Below are positions 16,852 to 25,013 of a DNA stretch of 41,331 nt, in pieces. Source of the DNA: Oscillospiraceae bacterium (GTDB lineage: Bacteria > Bacillota > Clostridia > Oscillospirales > Oscillospiraceae); contig JAFRDM010000091.1 in the NCBI GenBank assembly GCA_017403885.1, forward strand, positions 1 through 41,331. The letters are read 5' to 3'. The stretch's first letter is position 1, and each line of letters opens with the position of its first letter. A program made the position numbers and the translations under genes. The notes below the pieces were generated by a model. The model did not search any database and was not told where the DNA came from. It saw nothing but the letters and a program-made list of their open reading frames with translations.

Positions 16852-17661
16852 ATGAACAACATACTCGGCGACAACATAGCAAGACTCAGAAAAGAGAAAG
16901 GCATGACGCAGGAGGAGCTCGCAAGAGAGCTGAACATCTCCTATCAGGCTGTGAGCAAGTGGGAGAACGGCGTCTCGTCTCCGGATATTTCCAATATCAA
17001 GCTTCTGGCGCAGTTTTTCGGCGTGAGCATCGACATGCTCTTCGGTCTTGAGTTGATGCCGGAGAAAGCGGGGGAGCTTCCCGCCTTTGCGGATACGGAT
17101 GAGGCGGGACCTGCGCCGGAAGCGGAGCCGGAAAGGCTCGCGGATGAAGTGTCTCAGCCCGAAACGGTCTCCGGCGCGGCATACGGCGAGGAGGCCGCTC
17201 TTCCCTGGGAGGACGACGACACGCTGCGTGCCGTGCTGTTCAAAGGGCGGCAGCTCGTATCGGCGGAGAAGCTTGGCAAAGGCCTCTTCGGCGGGAGCGT
17301 CCGGCTCGAATACAGCGGCGAGGCGCTGAACGTGTTCAGCTTCTTTGATGTGGACTGCGAGTCTGTCAGAGGCAATGTTGAAGCGGGCGGCGACGTCGAC
17401 TGCGCTGAGGTCGGCGGAAACGTCAGCGCCTCGGGCGACATCGATTGCGGAAGCGTTTCCGGATCGGTAAGCTGCGGCGGCGACGCCGATTGCGACGACG
17501 TGGGCGGCGATCTGCGTGCCGGCGGAGACGTGAACTGCGGGACGGTCATCGGCAGCGTCAGCACAGGCGGCGATGTGAACTGCGGAAATGTGGGAGGAAA
17601 TCTCAGCGCCGGCGGAGACGTATGCTGCGGCATCGTCAGGGGAAATGTGTATCGCGGATAG
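16852..17661 (+). CDS. XRE-family regulator fused to a Cys-ladder beta-solenoid repeat domain
   Basis: The 269-residue protein has a standard HTH_3 domain at about residues 5-60 (IARLRKEKGMTQEELARELN, then SYQAVSKWENGVSSPD). An acidic linker follows (about 75-120). From about residue 165 to the end there is a glycine-rich repeat of 15 residues, roughly N-V-x-A-G-G-D-V-x-C-G-x-V-x-G. It occurs six times in register, with a partial copy before and after. This pattern suggests a short right-handed beta-solenoid of the polymer-forming (bactofilin-like) kind, with the Cys residues stacked in a column. Such a column could bind metal or respond to redox state, which is inference. AAGGAGG gives an ideal ribosome site for ATG 16852. 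It is a single gene, ended by a terminator. Confidence 0.8.
   Translation: MNNILGDNIARLRKEKGMTQEELARELNISYQAVSKWENGVSSPDISNIKLLAQFFGVSIDMLFGLELMPEKAGELPAFADTDEAGPAPEAEPERLADEVSQPETVSGAAYGEEAALPWEDDDTLRAVLFKGRQLVSAEKLGKGLFGGSVRLEYSGEALNVFSFFDVDCESVRGNVEAGGDVDCAEVGGNVSASGDIDCGSVSGSVSCGGDADCDDVGGDLRAGGDVNCGTVIGSVSTGGDVNCGNVGGNLSAGGDVCCGIVRGNVYRG
17374..17643 (+). repeat. Six in-frame 45-bp repeats coding the Cys-ladder domain
   Basis: Six consecutive 45-base units encode 15-residue repeats, each with GD-x-x-C at the same place. The DNA copies are diverged at the base level but constant in length. No indels break the register, which points to structural selection. Confidence 0.8.
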
Positions 17662-17667
17662 AATAAG

Positions 17668-17701
17668 ACGGACATCGGATCGTTCCGATGTCCGTTTTTT
17701 T
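17668..17701 (+). terminator. Terminator after the XRE gene; left copy of the flanking hairpin
   Basis: The 12-bp stem ACGGACATCGGA / TCCGATGTCCGT (17668-17679, 17684-17695) has a TCGT loop and runs into TTTTTT. The same stem, preceded by the same GAATAAG, recurs at 29417-29457 on the far side of the six-gene cassette. Confidence 0.9.
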
Positions 17702-17764
17702 ATCTCCGGATCGGTGTGGGCTGACGCAGAGCCCTTTATTGCGGAAGGACGGCGAAAAAGCTCG

Positions 17765-17793
17765 TTGCCTTTATAATTCGAGCGTGTTATATT
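17765..17793 (+). promoter_or_regulatory. Promoter of the six-gene TIR/LRR/SLOG cassette
   Basis: TTGCCT (17765-17770) and TATATT (17788-17793) are 17 bases apart, 72 bases before the first ATG. No other good promoter is evident inside the cassette, where intergenic gaps are at most 21 bases. Confidence 0.65.
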
Positions 17794-17864
17794 GTATTTG
17801 TGGTTTTTTAACCATTTTTCCACGGACTTGCCTTTGGTCCGATCATGACGGGAGCGTGACGAAC

Positions 17865-19895
17865 ATGGCCTATACGGCGATCGAAAAGATGCGCAGAGAA
17901 AACGAAAAACGGTTCGGAAAAGACATCGGCCCCAAACAGCCGCCGCTCTATCGGGAGCCTGGAAAAGAATACAATTTGAAATGCGCGGCGCTGCGCATGC
18001 TGCACGGGCGCTGCGAGGAACTGCTCTTCGATCCCGCAGCCGAGGAGGCGGAGCGCGGCGGCGTTTATCTGGGCAAAAGCCTGTCTGCCGGTCAGATCCC
18101 CTTCAACATGCAGCGGGACATCGACCGCCTGTGTCTCGAAAAAGCGCTCGAAGCCTTTTTTGATTCCGGAGTGGCGGAGGACGCCTACACCGTCTACTAC
18201 TGCTATCTGGCAATGTTTCTCGGCCGCTACGGCAATTCCAAACGCATGGTCGAGCTTCTCTCGGAGTATGAATCCAACGGCAGCTCTCTGCTGATGAAGC
18301 ATCGGGACCATTATTCCCATTCCGTTTATGTTTTCGCCCTAGGGCTTGCGATCTACGAGACGAACGAAGCCTATCGCCGCGCGTTCATCGATTTTTACGG
18401 ACTGAACGATCGCTCCGAACATGAGGCGGCAAACTGCTTTCTCGAATTCTGGGGGCTCACCGCGCTGTTCCATGACATCGGCTACCCCTTCGAGCTTCCC
18501 TTCGAGCAGGTTCTCAGCTATTTTGAGGTCGACCATCTCGAGAGAGGAAAAGGCTGTTTGTACCTGGCCTATCACGACGTCAACATGCTCACCGCGCTGG
18601 ACGAAGCCGCGCAGGCCCACTTTGAGAGCCTGTACGGGAAGCGCTTTGCGACGACGAGCGCATTGCTCGCGCATGATCTGTACTGCAAGCTGGGAGAGGC
18701 CTACGGCTTTTCAGAGAGCTATCTGCTCGGAGAGCTCGACCGAAAGCCGACCGATCCGAGCCGCTTCGGCTATTTCATGGACCATGCCTTTTTCAGCGCA
18801 GCGCGGCTGTACAGCGAGCTTGCCGAGGAGCTGGGCGCTTCAAAACTGACAAAGCTGCATGTCGACGCGCTGTCCGCCATCGTTCTGCACAACAGCCTGT
18901 ATAAGTTTTCTATCGCGTTCTATAAAGACAAGGACAGGCGTAAGGCCCCACTTCGCGCCGATCTGCATCCTTTGGCCTGGCTGCTGATGCTCTGCGACGA
19001 GCTGCAGTGCTGGGACCGCACGGCCTATGGACGCAACTCGCGCACGGAGCTGCACCCGATGGCTGCGGACTTTGATTTCAGCGGCGGGCTCCTGAGCGCG
19101 GTCTATTACTATGACCAGGAGGAACAGGAGAAGATCAGCGCCTTCAAGGAGCAGTACAGGCTTTGGGAAGAGAGCGGCGAGCAGGGAAAGCCGCCGCGGC
19201 TGAAGGCCTACAGCGATATGGCGGAGAAGGAGCAGCGCTTCACCGCGGATATTGAAAAAATCGTCGACACTTCCTTCATCCCTCTGCGCATCGTGCCGGA
19301 CGTGCGCCCCGCGGACCGCAGATGCAAGCATATTTATCTGTCTGACAGCAATTTCCTGCATTTGTACGATTTTGCCGTGGCTCTTCACGGGCGGAACATG
19401 CCGCCGGAGACCACAACGGAAGAGCTGGAGGCGAAATTCGACGCACAGTCTCTGGAATATCAGATCTCCGGCATCAACCGCGCCAAGAACTTCGGCCGTT
19501 ATCTCAACGCGATCGGCTGCTTCTACACGGACAGGCCGGTGGATTACGAGATGCTGCACGCTTTCACGCCCGAACAGATGGCGGTCGTCGCGCCGCTGGA
19601 GCACGAGCGCTGGGTGCTGGAGCACCAGCAGATGGGCTGGCGCTTCGGAACAGACTATGAGACCCTGCCGGTCAAGGGCTCGACGATCGAGGAGAAGCGG
19701 CGCGAACGCGGCACGCTGCGCGAACAGCTGCGCTGCCACAAGCTCGCGATGGACGGCAAGCCCACCGAGGAGGAGATCTGCCGGCACTATTTCACGCTCT
19801 CCGAGGAGGATCAGGGCAAGGACTGGAGACCGTTCAACGGCATGCTCAGGCTGCTGAGAAAATTTGACGGGCTGAGGATCTACCGCCTGTCGTGA
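17865..19895 (+). CDS. HD-domain phosphohydrolase with C-terminal RyR-like domain (cassette gene 1)
   Basis: The 676-residue soluble protein has an HD-type metal site: H152 in RDHYSHSVYVF, the H203-D204 doublet in LFHDIGYPF, H307 in MDHAFFSAARL, H342 in AIVLHNSLY, and D378 in LLMLCDELQCWDR. This H-HD-H-H-D series is like HD-GYP and related nucleotide phosphodiesterases. The C-terminus (about 570-676) resembles the RyR domain: VAPLEHERWVLEHQQMGWRFG, a basic CHKL segment, then SEEDQGKDWRPFNGMLRLL. Residues 1-140 and 455-560 are unassigned. RyR domains recur in bacterial gene sets proposed to use nucleotide signals, so it may sense or destroy a nucleotide made by the TIR protein; that is inference. 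An upstream in-frame start (17688) is rejected because it reads through the promoter. Confidence 0.75.
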   Translation: MAYTAIEKMRRENEKRFGKDIGPKQPPLYREPGKEYNLKCAALRMLHGRCEELLFDPAAEEAERGGVYLGKSLSAGQIPFNMQRDIDRLCLEKALEAFFDSGVAEDAYTVYYCYLAMFLGRYGNSKRMVELLSEYESNGSSLLMKHRDHYSHSVYVFALGLAIYETNEAYRRAFIDFYGLNDRSEHEAANCFLEFWGLTALFHDIGYPFELPFEQVLSYFEVDHLERGKGCLYLAYHDVNMLTALDEAAQAHFESLYGKRFATTSALLAHDLYCKLGEAYGFSESYLLGELDRKPTDPSRFGYFMDHAFFSAARLYSELAEELGASKLTKLHVDALSAIVLHNSLYKFSIAFYKDKDRRKAPLRADLHPLAWLLMLCDELQCWDRTAYGRNSRTELHPMAADFDFSGGLLSAVYYYDQEEQEKISAFKEQYRLWEESGEQGKPPRLKAYSDMAEKEQRFTADIEKIVDTSFIPLRIVPDVRPADRRCKHIYLSDSNFLHLYDFAVALHGRNMPPETTTEELEAKFDAQSLEYQISGINRAKNFGRYLNAIGCFYTDRPVDYEMLHAFTPEQMAVVAPLEHERWVLEHQQMGWRFGTDYETLPVKGSTIEEKRRERGTLREQLRCHKLAMDGKPTEEEICRHYFTLSEEDQGKDWRPFNGMLRLLRKFDGLRIYRLS

Positions 19896-19911
19896 TCGGG
19901 AAGATGGCGCG

Positions 19912-20739
19912 ATGAAAAACTGGCACAAATCGATACCTCCCTACGAAGGGGAGGAGCCCTATCTGTATTTTGCCTTTGCGCAGGCGGACGAAAAAAAGGT
20001 TTGGAAGATCCTGCGCCCGCTGCTCGAGCGCGGCTGCCGTGTGTGGTACTGCTTCGGCCGCGCGGGAGGCGCGGACGAACTGCTGCGCCGGCAGGAGCGC
20101 GCCTCCCGCGCGGCGCTGACGCTGCTTTATCTCTCGGACGAGGCCTGCGCGGACAAAGCTACGAAGACCTATGTGCTCGTCAATCAGAAGGACGGAAGGC
20201 AGATCCTCTGCCTCGATCCGGACGGAGCGGACCGCCGCCTTCGGATGGGCCTGCGCGAGGACATTGTACATATACCGCTTTACAAACTCACCGGCAGGGG
20301 AGAGGTCGAAGAGAGTCTTATCCATGCGGAGGGCTTTTCGCAGGAGATCATCGGCGAGCCCGTCAAAATCGCAGGGGGGAGAGCGCTCGCAAGACTGAGC
20401 GCCTTGTTCTGCCTTCTTGCGATCCTGCTCTCCGCCCTTGCCTTCGCAGGGCTCCGCTGTTTTCACTGGTTCACGCCTGAAATAACGGACGAGGTGGAAC
20501 TGAGCGATCCCGTGATCCGTGCCGGCGTCCGTGAGGCGGCGAGAGGCGGCGCGATCACGCCGGAGCTCACGGATGAGCTCACCGAGCTGCGGCTCGACGC
20601 CATGCCGCAGAGCTGGGAGGATCTTTCCCTCCTGCCCGCGCTCGAGCGCATCGAGATCCCGCAGCAGGCGCTGCTCGACGGCGCTCCGCTGCCGGAGGGC
20701 GATTATACGATCGAGCTGAACGGAGGTGACGGACCGTGA
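19912..20739 (+). CDS. Degenerate TIR-TM protein with a stub LRR ectodomain (cassette gene 2)
   Basis: The 275-residue protein starts with PPYEGEEPYLYFAFAQAD, the same opening as gene 3, followed by a TIR-like fold to about residue 125 (RGCRVWYCFGRAGGADELL, LTLLYLSDEACADKA). Where active bacterial TIRs have a Ser/Cys...Glu helix, this protein reads CADKATKTYVL, so the catalytic Glu is missing and NADase activity is unlikely. One membrane segment lies at about 160-181. The outside part is only about 90 residues and looks like an LRR N-cap plus one repeat and the shared C-terminal cap (ALERIEIPQQALLDG). It is 16 bases after gene 1 and overlaps gene 3 by 4 bases. Probable role: adaptor or regulatory partner of gene 3 (inference). 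Confidence 0.7.
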   Translation: MKNWHKSIPPYEGEEPYLYFAFAQADEKKVWKILRPLLERGCRVWYCFGRAGGADELLRRQERASRAALTLLYLSDEACADKATKTYVLVNQKDGRQILCLDPDGADRRLRMGLREDIVHIPLYKLTGRGEVEESLIHAEGFSQEIIGEPVKIAGGRALARLSALFCLLAILLSALAFAGLRCFHWFTPEITDEVELSDPVIRAGVREAARGGAITPELTDELTELRLDAMPQSWEDLSLLPALERIEIPQQALLDGAPLPEGDYTIELNGGDGP

Positions 20740-21899
20740 GCCGCTTTTTCAAGCCTTACGAGGGCACGCGGCCCTTCCTCTTCGTCAGCTATGCCCACCG
20801 TCAGTCCGACGCCGTGGTCGAGACGATACGCATCCTGCATGAAAAGGCTTTCCGCCTCTGGTACGACGAGGGCATCCCCGCCGGCAGCGACTGGCCCGCC
20901 AACATAGCCCAGCACATGGAGCTGTGCGAACGCGTGCTGTTTTTTCTGTCACAGCGCGCGATGGAGTCTCCCAACTGTTACAGCGAGATACGGACTGCCG
21001 TTCGTATGGACAAAAAGATCCTTGTTATCCTTCTCGAGGATGTGCAGCCGGCCGAGCGCTGGCAAGAGCTCCTCTCGGGCAGAACGGTCATCCCGCTGCT
21101 TGACTCGCCTCAGGAGAGGGCGGACGCGATCCTGCGCTCGGGCTTCGTCACGCGGCGCTATCATCGCGCCCTGTTCGAGAACGTCTCCTGGCGGGCGTTC
21201 GGCTTGGCCGCCTCGCTTCTTTTCTTCCTTGCGGCGGCTTCGGCGTTCGGCGCGCTGGCGAGCGGTAAGTGGAAGCCGATCGATCCGCCGGCGGTCACGC
21301 AGGAGCTTCCCGCGGAGACGCCCGTTCCCGTAACGCCGCAGCCGGTGCTCGACCTCGGAGAGGCCGAACGGTATTTTGCCGTCAGTTTTCCGGACAAGCA
21401 GACCGAGCGGGGAGTCCGCCGCGCGCTCGGCATCCCGGAGGACGCGGTATACCGCTGGCAGCTTGCGCAGATCACACAGCTGCATTTCTGCGGGAATATG
21501 GTGACCGACGGGCCGGAAAACGTCGCCTTTGACCGGGACGGCGTTTGCCGCGTCAACGGAGCGCAGGTCATCATGGGTCAGGTATCCGATCTGAGCCTGC
21601 TGGAAAACGCCGTTTATCTCGAGAAGCTTTCCTTGATCTGCCAGCCGTTGGGGAGCCTTTCGGCGCTCAAAGGACACGTGCTGCTGCGTGAGCTCAGCCT
21701 TGCGGGAAGCACGGTGGAAAGCGTCGATGCGCTGCGGGAGCTTCCCAGCCTTGAAATTCTGCATCTGGAGCATACGGCTGTGCGCGACCTCAGATCGCTG
21801 GAGGATTTGGCCAATCTCGGCATTGTGACAGTCAGCCGCGATATGCTGCCTCTCACTTGGAGCGAGAGCGCCGTTTTCCGCGTTGTTCTGGTCGATTGA
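20736..21899 (+). CDS. TIR-TM-LRR membrane protein with apparently intact TIR (cassette gene 3)
   Basis: The 387-residue protein has an N-terminal TIR_2-type domain (about 8-125): KPYEGTRPFLFVSYAH, FRLWYDEGIPAGSDW, and RAMESPNCYSEIRTAV with candidate catalytic Glu84. It continues with KKILVILLEDV and TVIPLL. Bacterial TIRs with this Glu usually cleave NAD+. A single TM segment (about 152-175) follows RRYHR, which by the positive-inside rule puts TIR in the cytoplasm. A Pro-rich linker, an LRR N-cap (ERGVRRALGIPEDAVYRW) and about five internalin-like LRRs (245-365) lie outside. The start is GTG at 20736: GGAGGTGA lies 6 bases before it, and it overlaps the previous stop. Confidence 0.85.
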   Translation: MSRFFKPYEGTRPFLFVSYAHRQSDAVVETIRILHEKAFRLWYDEGIPAGSDWPANIAQHMELCERVLFFLSQRAMESPNCYSEIRTAVRMDKKILVILLEDVQPAERWQELLSGRTVIPLLDSPQERADAILRSGFVTRRYHRALFENVSWRAFGLAASLLFFLAAASAFGALASGKWKPIDPPAVTQELPAETPVPVTPQPVLDLGEAERYFAVSFPDKQTERGVRRALGIPEDAVYRWQLAQITQLHFCGNMVTDGPENVAFDRDGVCRVNGAQVIMGQVSDLSLLENAVYLEKLSLICQPLGSLSALKGHVLLRELSLAGSTVESVDALRELPSLEILHLEHTAVRDLRSLEDLANLGIVTVSRDMLPLTWSESAVFRVVLVD

Positions 21900-21920
21900 A
21901 AATAGTCGGAGGGAAAAAGC

Positions 21921-24900
21921 ATGAATAATTCATTCAAACTGCTGTGCGCAGAATGTGACCGCGAAGCGCTTGCGCCCATCGTCGATCAGCTGACCGAAAG
22001 GGGCTTTCATGTTTCGGGAAGCGGAAAAAAGAAAGAAAAGAACGAGCTGGTGCTGGCTGTTCTGTCCGAGCGCTTTTACGCCGACGGCGCTCTGAAGGAA
22101 AAGCTTCTCGCTCTGATCGGCTCCGGCGCGGAGAACTTACTGCCGCTGCAGCTCGACGAGGCCGCGATCCCCGACGAGATCAAGAACGCGCTGTATGCGC
22201 GCAATATCGTCTCCGCCTCCGGCAGGGACGCTGCGCAGATCGCGGAGAGAATCATTGCCGCGCTTCCGAAGAGAAAACGCTCTCTCCCGCGCATCCTCGC
22301 CGCAGCCGGTATCCTGTTGTTGGCGCTCATAGGCTTTCTTGTCTGGCGCGGCGGGCGGCAGAGCGCGGAGGAGATCCCCGTCCCCGTCGAGACCGAGCCT
22401 CCGCGCATCGAGTACGCGCTGCCCGAAGGGATCACCGCCGAGGATCTCGAAAAGGTCCGCTGCGTGGTGATCATCGGCGAACACATGAAGATCTTTACGA
22501 CCGCGGATAAGAACGACTATGTCTTTCACGGCTCCTCCAGATGGCCGGAGATGCTCTTCATGCTGGGAAGCGACGACTATCACGGCGCCGACGGCGCGGA
22601 CTGGTACTGGAACGAGGACGGCTCACAGGCTTCGCTGACAGCCTATGACCTGCGTTTCCTTTCTCTGCTTCCCAACCTTGAGGAGCTCCATATGGCGCTC
22701 GTGGATGTGACCGAGGCGCCGGATCTCAGCGAAATGGGCCGCCTGAAGGTCCTGTGGGCCAATGAATGCAGGCTAGGGAATCTCGGATGGCTTTCAAATT
22801 CGGAGATCGAGGAGATGAATATCCGTTCGCATGTCGACCTCTCGCCGCTTTCTGAAAGCAAGTATCTCGTCAAACTCAGCGTCGACGCTTATCCCGATAC
22901 CGGCGCGGATTTTTCTGCGTTCTCTCCGCAGAATCTGGCGTACTTTGATCTTTGCTGCCATAATGTCAGAGAGGCGGATCTTTCGGGCCTTTCGCGCTGC
23001 GAAAGACTGCAGGGCCTGACCCTGTCGAACGTGCCGATCAGCGATCTCTCCTTTATCGGGAGCAGTCTGCTCAGAAAGGTGGAAATGCACGGCCTGAATC
23101 GCCTGCGGGATATTTCCGCGCTGGGCGGCATCTCGGTCCTGGAAGAGCTGGAGATAGAGGACTGCGATGCGATCGCCGATTTCTCCCCGATCTCGAACTG
23201 CACGCGTCTGAAGCGTTTCCGCTACTGCACCTGGGCGGGCGGCAGCCTGTTCGACCCCTCTTTCCTGGAGCCGCTCGGCAAGTTGGAGGATCTCGAGCTG
23301 CAGAACGTCGCAATGCGGGATCTTGAATTCCTGCGTTCGATCGCAGCGGGGCGCGACAAGATCGGAAACCTCGGCATCACGGGCAATATCGGGGATTACT
23401 CCGCTCTTGATGCTTTCAAGCTGTATGAAAACCTCAATATCGATCCGGGCGACAATAAGCCGCTCGATCAGATCATGCCCTATCTCGCAGAGTCGACGGT
23501 CTACAACCTCGCGCTGCGCCGGCTTACCGACCCGGATCTGTCGCTGCTTCCGAAGGTGACGACAAGGCTGGAGCTTGACCGCTGCGGCATGACGGACCTT
23601 TCCTCTTTCAATGAGGGCCGCACGTTCTCTCAGCTCATCCTGAACAAGTGCACGGGTCTCAGCTCTCTGGATGGCCTCCAGAAGCTCATAGCCTTTACCG
23701 GTCACGGAGGAGCTTCCCTGGAGATTTATCTGTGCCCGAGACTGACCGACTGGAGCACGCTGGACGGCATGTATCTGCATTCGCTGAGAATAACGGGAGG
23801 ATTCTCGCTGCCGGACTTCTCGACGCTCCGCCTGAACAACCTCCGCCTCGACAGCGTGGCGGACGTTACGGATCTGGGATTCCTGGAGGGAATGAGCAAC
23901 ACCAACTCCTGCAACTTTGAGCTTGTCGGCCTGGAAGAACTGACCAGTCTCATGCCGCTCTACCGCTTCAAGGGCGAGGAACTGGGCGTCCAGCCGCAGC
24001 TCGCCGAGCAGGCGGAGGATCTGGTGGAAGCGGGCTGCTTCTGGAGCTATCATATCGAATACCCGCAGGGCGGCTGGGAGATGGATCAGTTGCAGGTCAG
24101 CCTGCAGAGCTTTGAAGAGCTCGAGACCCTGCCCCCGTCCCTGCTGAGGCATGTGACGAGCGTCACCGTGGCGGGCGACAGGATCGTCGACCCGGAACGC
24201 TATGACGTATGGACGGACTGGAGCGGCAGGGGCGGACCGAAGCTGATGATCACCGACCGGCAGACGGGCGAGGAAAGCGTGCTTGAAAAAGGGACGCTTA
24301 CCGATCTTTCCGTCTTCTCCGAGCTGACGGGCCTGCGCGAGCTGCACCTCTATGGTCAGCCGCTGAAGGATCTCGACGGGATCCAGATCTTCTCGGAGCT
24401 GGAGACCTTCGATACCGAGCAGTGCACGGAGCTTTCCGACGTCTCGGCGCTCTTCACGCTGCAGAGACTGAGGAACATCTTCCTGAACGACACAAAGATC
24501 GACTCAATCCAGGGCGTTCAGAATCTGCCGGAGCTGTGCCGGCTGCATATCGACCATACGAAGGTCAGCGACCTGACGCCGCTGGCGCAGTGCGATTTCT
24601 CGTATGCCTGTCAGAACGGCGGCTTTGGCTTAAGCGCCAACGATTTGCAGTTCTCCGAGGAGGATTTCAAGGCGCTGGGATCGATCGGGGTATTCAGCGA
24701 TATCAACTTTACCAACGCCGACCCGACCGTCTGGATCCCCGCGCTGGCGGATTCCGAGATCCGCAGCATAGGCGCTGCGGGAGATTTCCGTTCCAACGAG
24801 GATCTCGCGGCCTTCGCGGCGGATCATCCCGAGCTGGAATCGATGTGGTTCGGCTGGGCGGAGAAGGTAACGGATCTCACGCCGCTGCTCGGCTTGGAGA

Positions 24901-24992
24901 ACCTGCGGGTCTTCACGATCGACCGGAGCATGACCGGGGCCGTCGCAAGCCTCGAGGGACAGGAGCTGGGCTTCGAGCTGCGGCTGAATTAG
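21921..24992 (+). CDS. Large TIR-like-TM-LRR receptor protein, paralog A (cassette gene 4)
   Basis: The 1023-residue protein has a reduced TIR-like domain (about 5-115): FKLLCAECD as first strand, ELVLAVLSERFYADGALKE, LLPLQLDEAAIPDEIKNAL, then YARNI. The loops that carry catalytic residues in TIR enzymes are not recognisable. KRKR precedes a TM segment (about 124-143), again placing the N-terminus inside. The remaining roughly 880 residues are outside: a short unassigned region, then many irregular LRRs of the DLS-x-L type. A distinctive insert contains QLAEQAEDLVEAGCFW and a C-terminal cap ends ENLRVFTIDRSMTGAVASL. GGAGGG gives a good ribosome site. It shares domain order and many segments with gene 5. 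Confidence 0.82.
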   Translation: MNNSFKLLCAECDREALAPIVDQLTERGFHVSGSGKKKEKNELVLAVLSERFYADGALKEKLLALIGSGAENLLPLQLDEAAIPDEIKNALYARNIVSASGRDAAQIAERIIAALPKRKRSLPRILAAAGILLLALIGFLVWRGGRQSAEEIPVPVETEPPRIEYALPEGITAEDLEKVRCVVIIGEHMKIFTTADKNDYVFHGSSRWPEMLFMLGSDDYHGADGADWYWNEDGSQASLTAYDLRFLSLLPNLEELHMALVDVTEAPDLSEMGRLKVLWANECRLGNLGWLSNSEIEEMNIRSHVDLSPLSESKYLVKLSVDAYPDTGADFSAFSPQNLAYFDLCCHNVREADLSGLSRCERLQGLTLSNVPISDLSFIGSSLLRKVEMHGLNRLRDISALGGISVLEELEIEDCDAIADFSPISNCTRLKRFRYCTWAGGSLFDPSFLEPLGKLEDLELQNVAMRDLEFLRSIAAGRDKIGNLGITGNIGDYSALDAFKLYENLNIDPGDNKPLDQIMPYLAESTVYNLALRRLTDPDLSLLPKVTTRLELDRCGMTDLSSFNEGRTFSQLILNKCTGLSSLDGLQKLIAFTGHGGASLEIYLCPRLTDWSTLDGMYLHSLRITGGFSLPDFSTLRLNNLRLDSVADVTDLGFLEGMSNTNSCNFELVGLEELTSLMPLYRFKGEELGVQPQLAEQAEDLVEAGCFWSYHIEYPQGGWEMDQLQVSLQSFEELETLPPSLLRHVTSVTVAGDRIVDPERYDVWTDWSGRGGPKLMITDRQTGEESVLEKGTLTDLSVFSELTGLRELHLYGQPLKDLDGIQIFSELETFDTEQCTELSDVSALFTLQRLRNIFLNDTKIDSIQGVQNLPELCRLHIDHTKVSDLTPLAQCDFSYACQNGGFGLSANDLQFSEEDFKALGSIGVFSDINFTNADPTVWIPALADSEIRSIGAAGDFRSNEDLAAFAADHPELESMWFGWAEKVTDLTPLLGLENLRVFTIDRSMTGAVASLEGQELGFELRLN

Positions 24993-25013
24993 ACAGACAG
25001 GACTGTGATCGAT

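Noticed and set aside
17374-17643. 45-base repeat as a CRISPR-like or regulatory iteron array
   Set aside because: The repeats are contiguous, in frame with a regulator gene, and conserved only at protein level.
17688-17864. A longer N-terminus for the HD-RyR protein from an upstream in-frame start
   Set aside because: It would begin inside the preceding terminator region and read through a good promoter. The added residues are Cys/aromatic-rich and unlike a domain, and ATG 17865 has a nearby purine-rich ribosome site.
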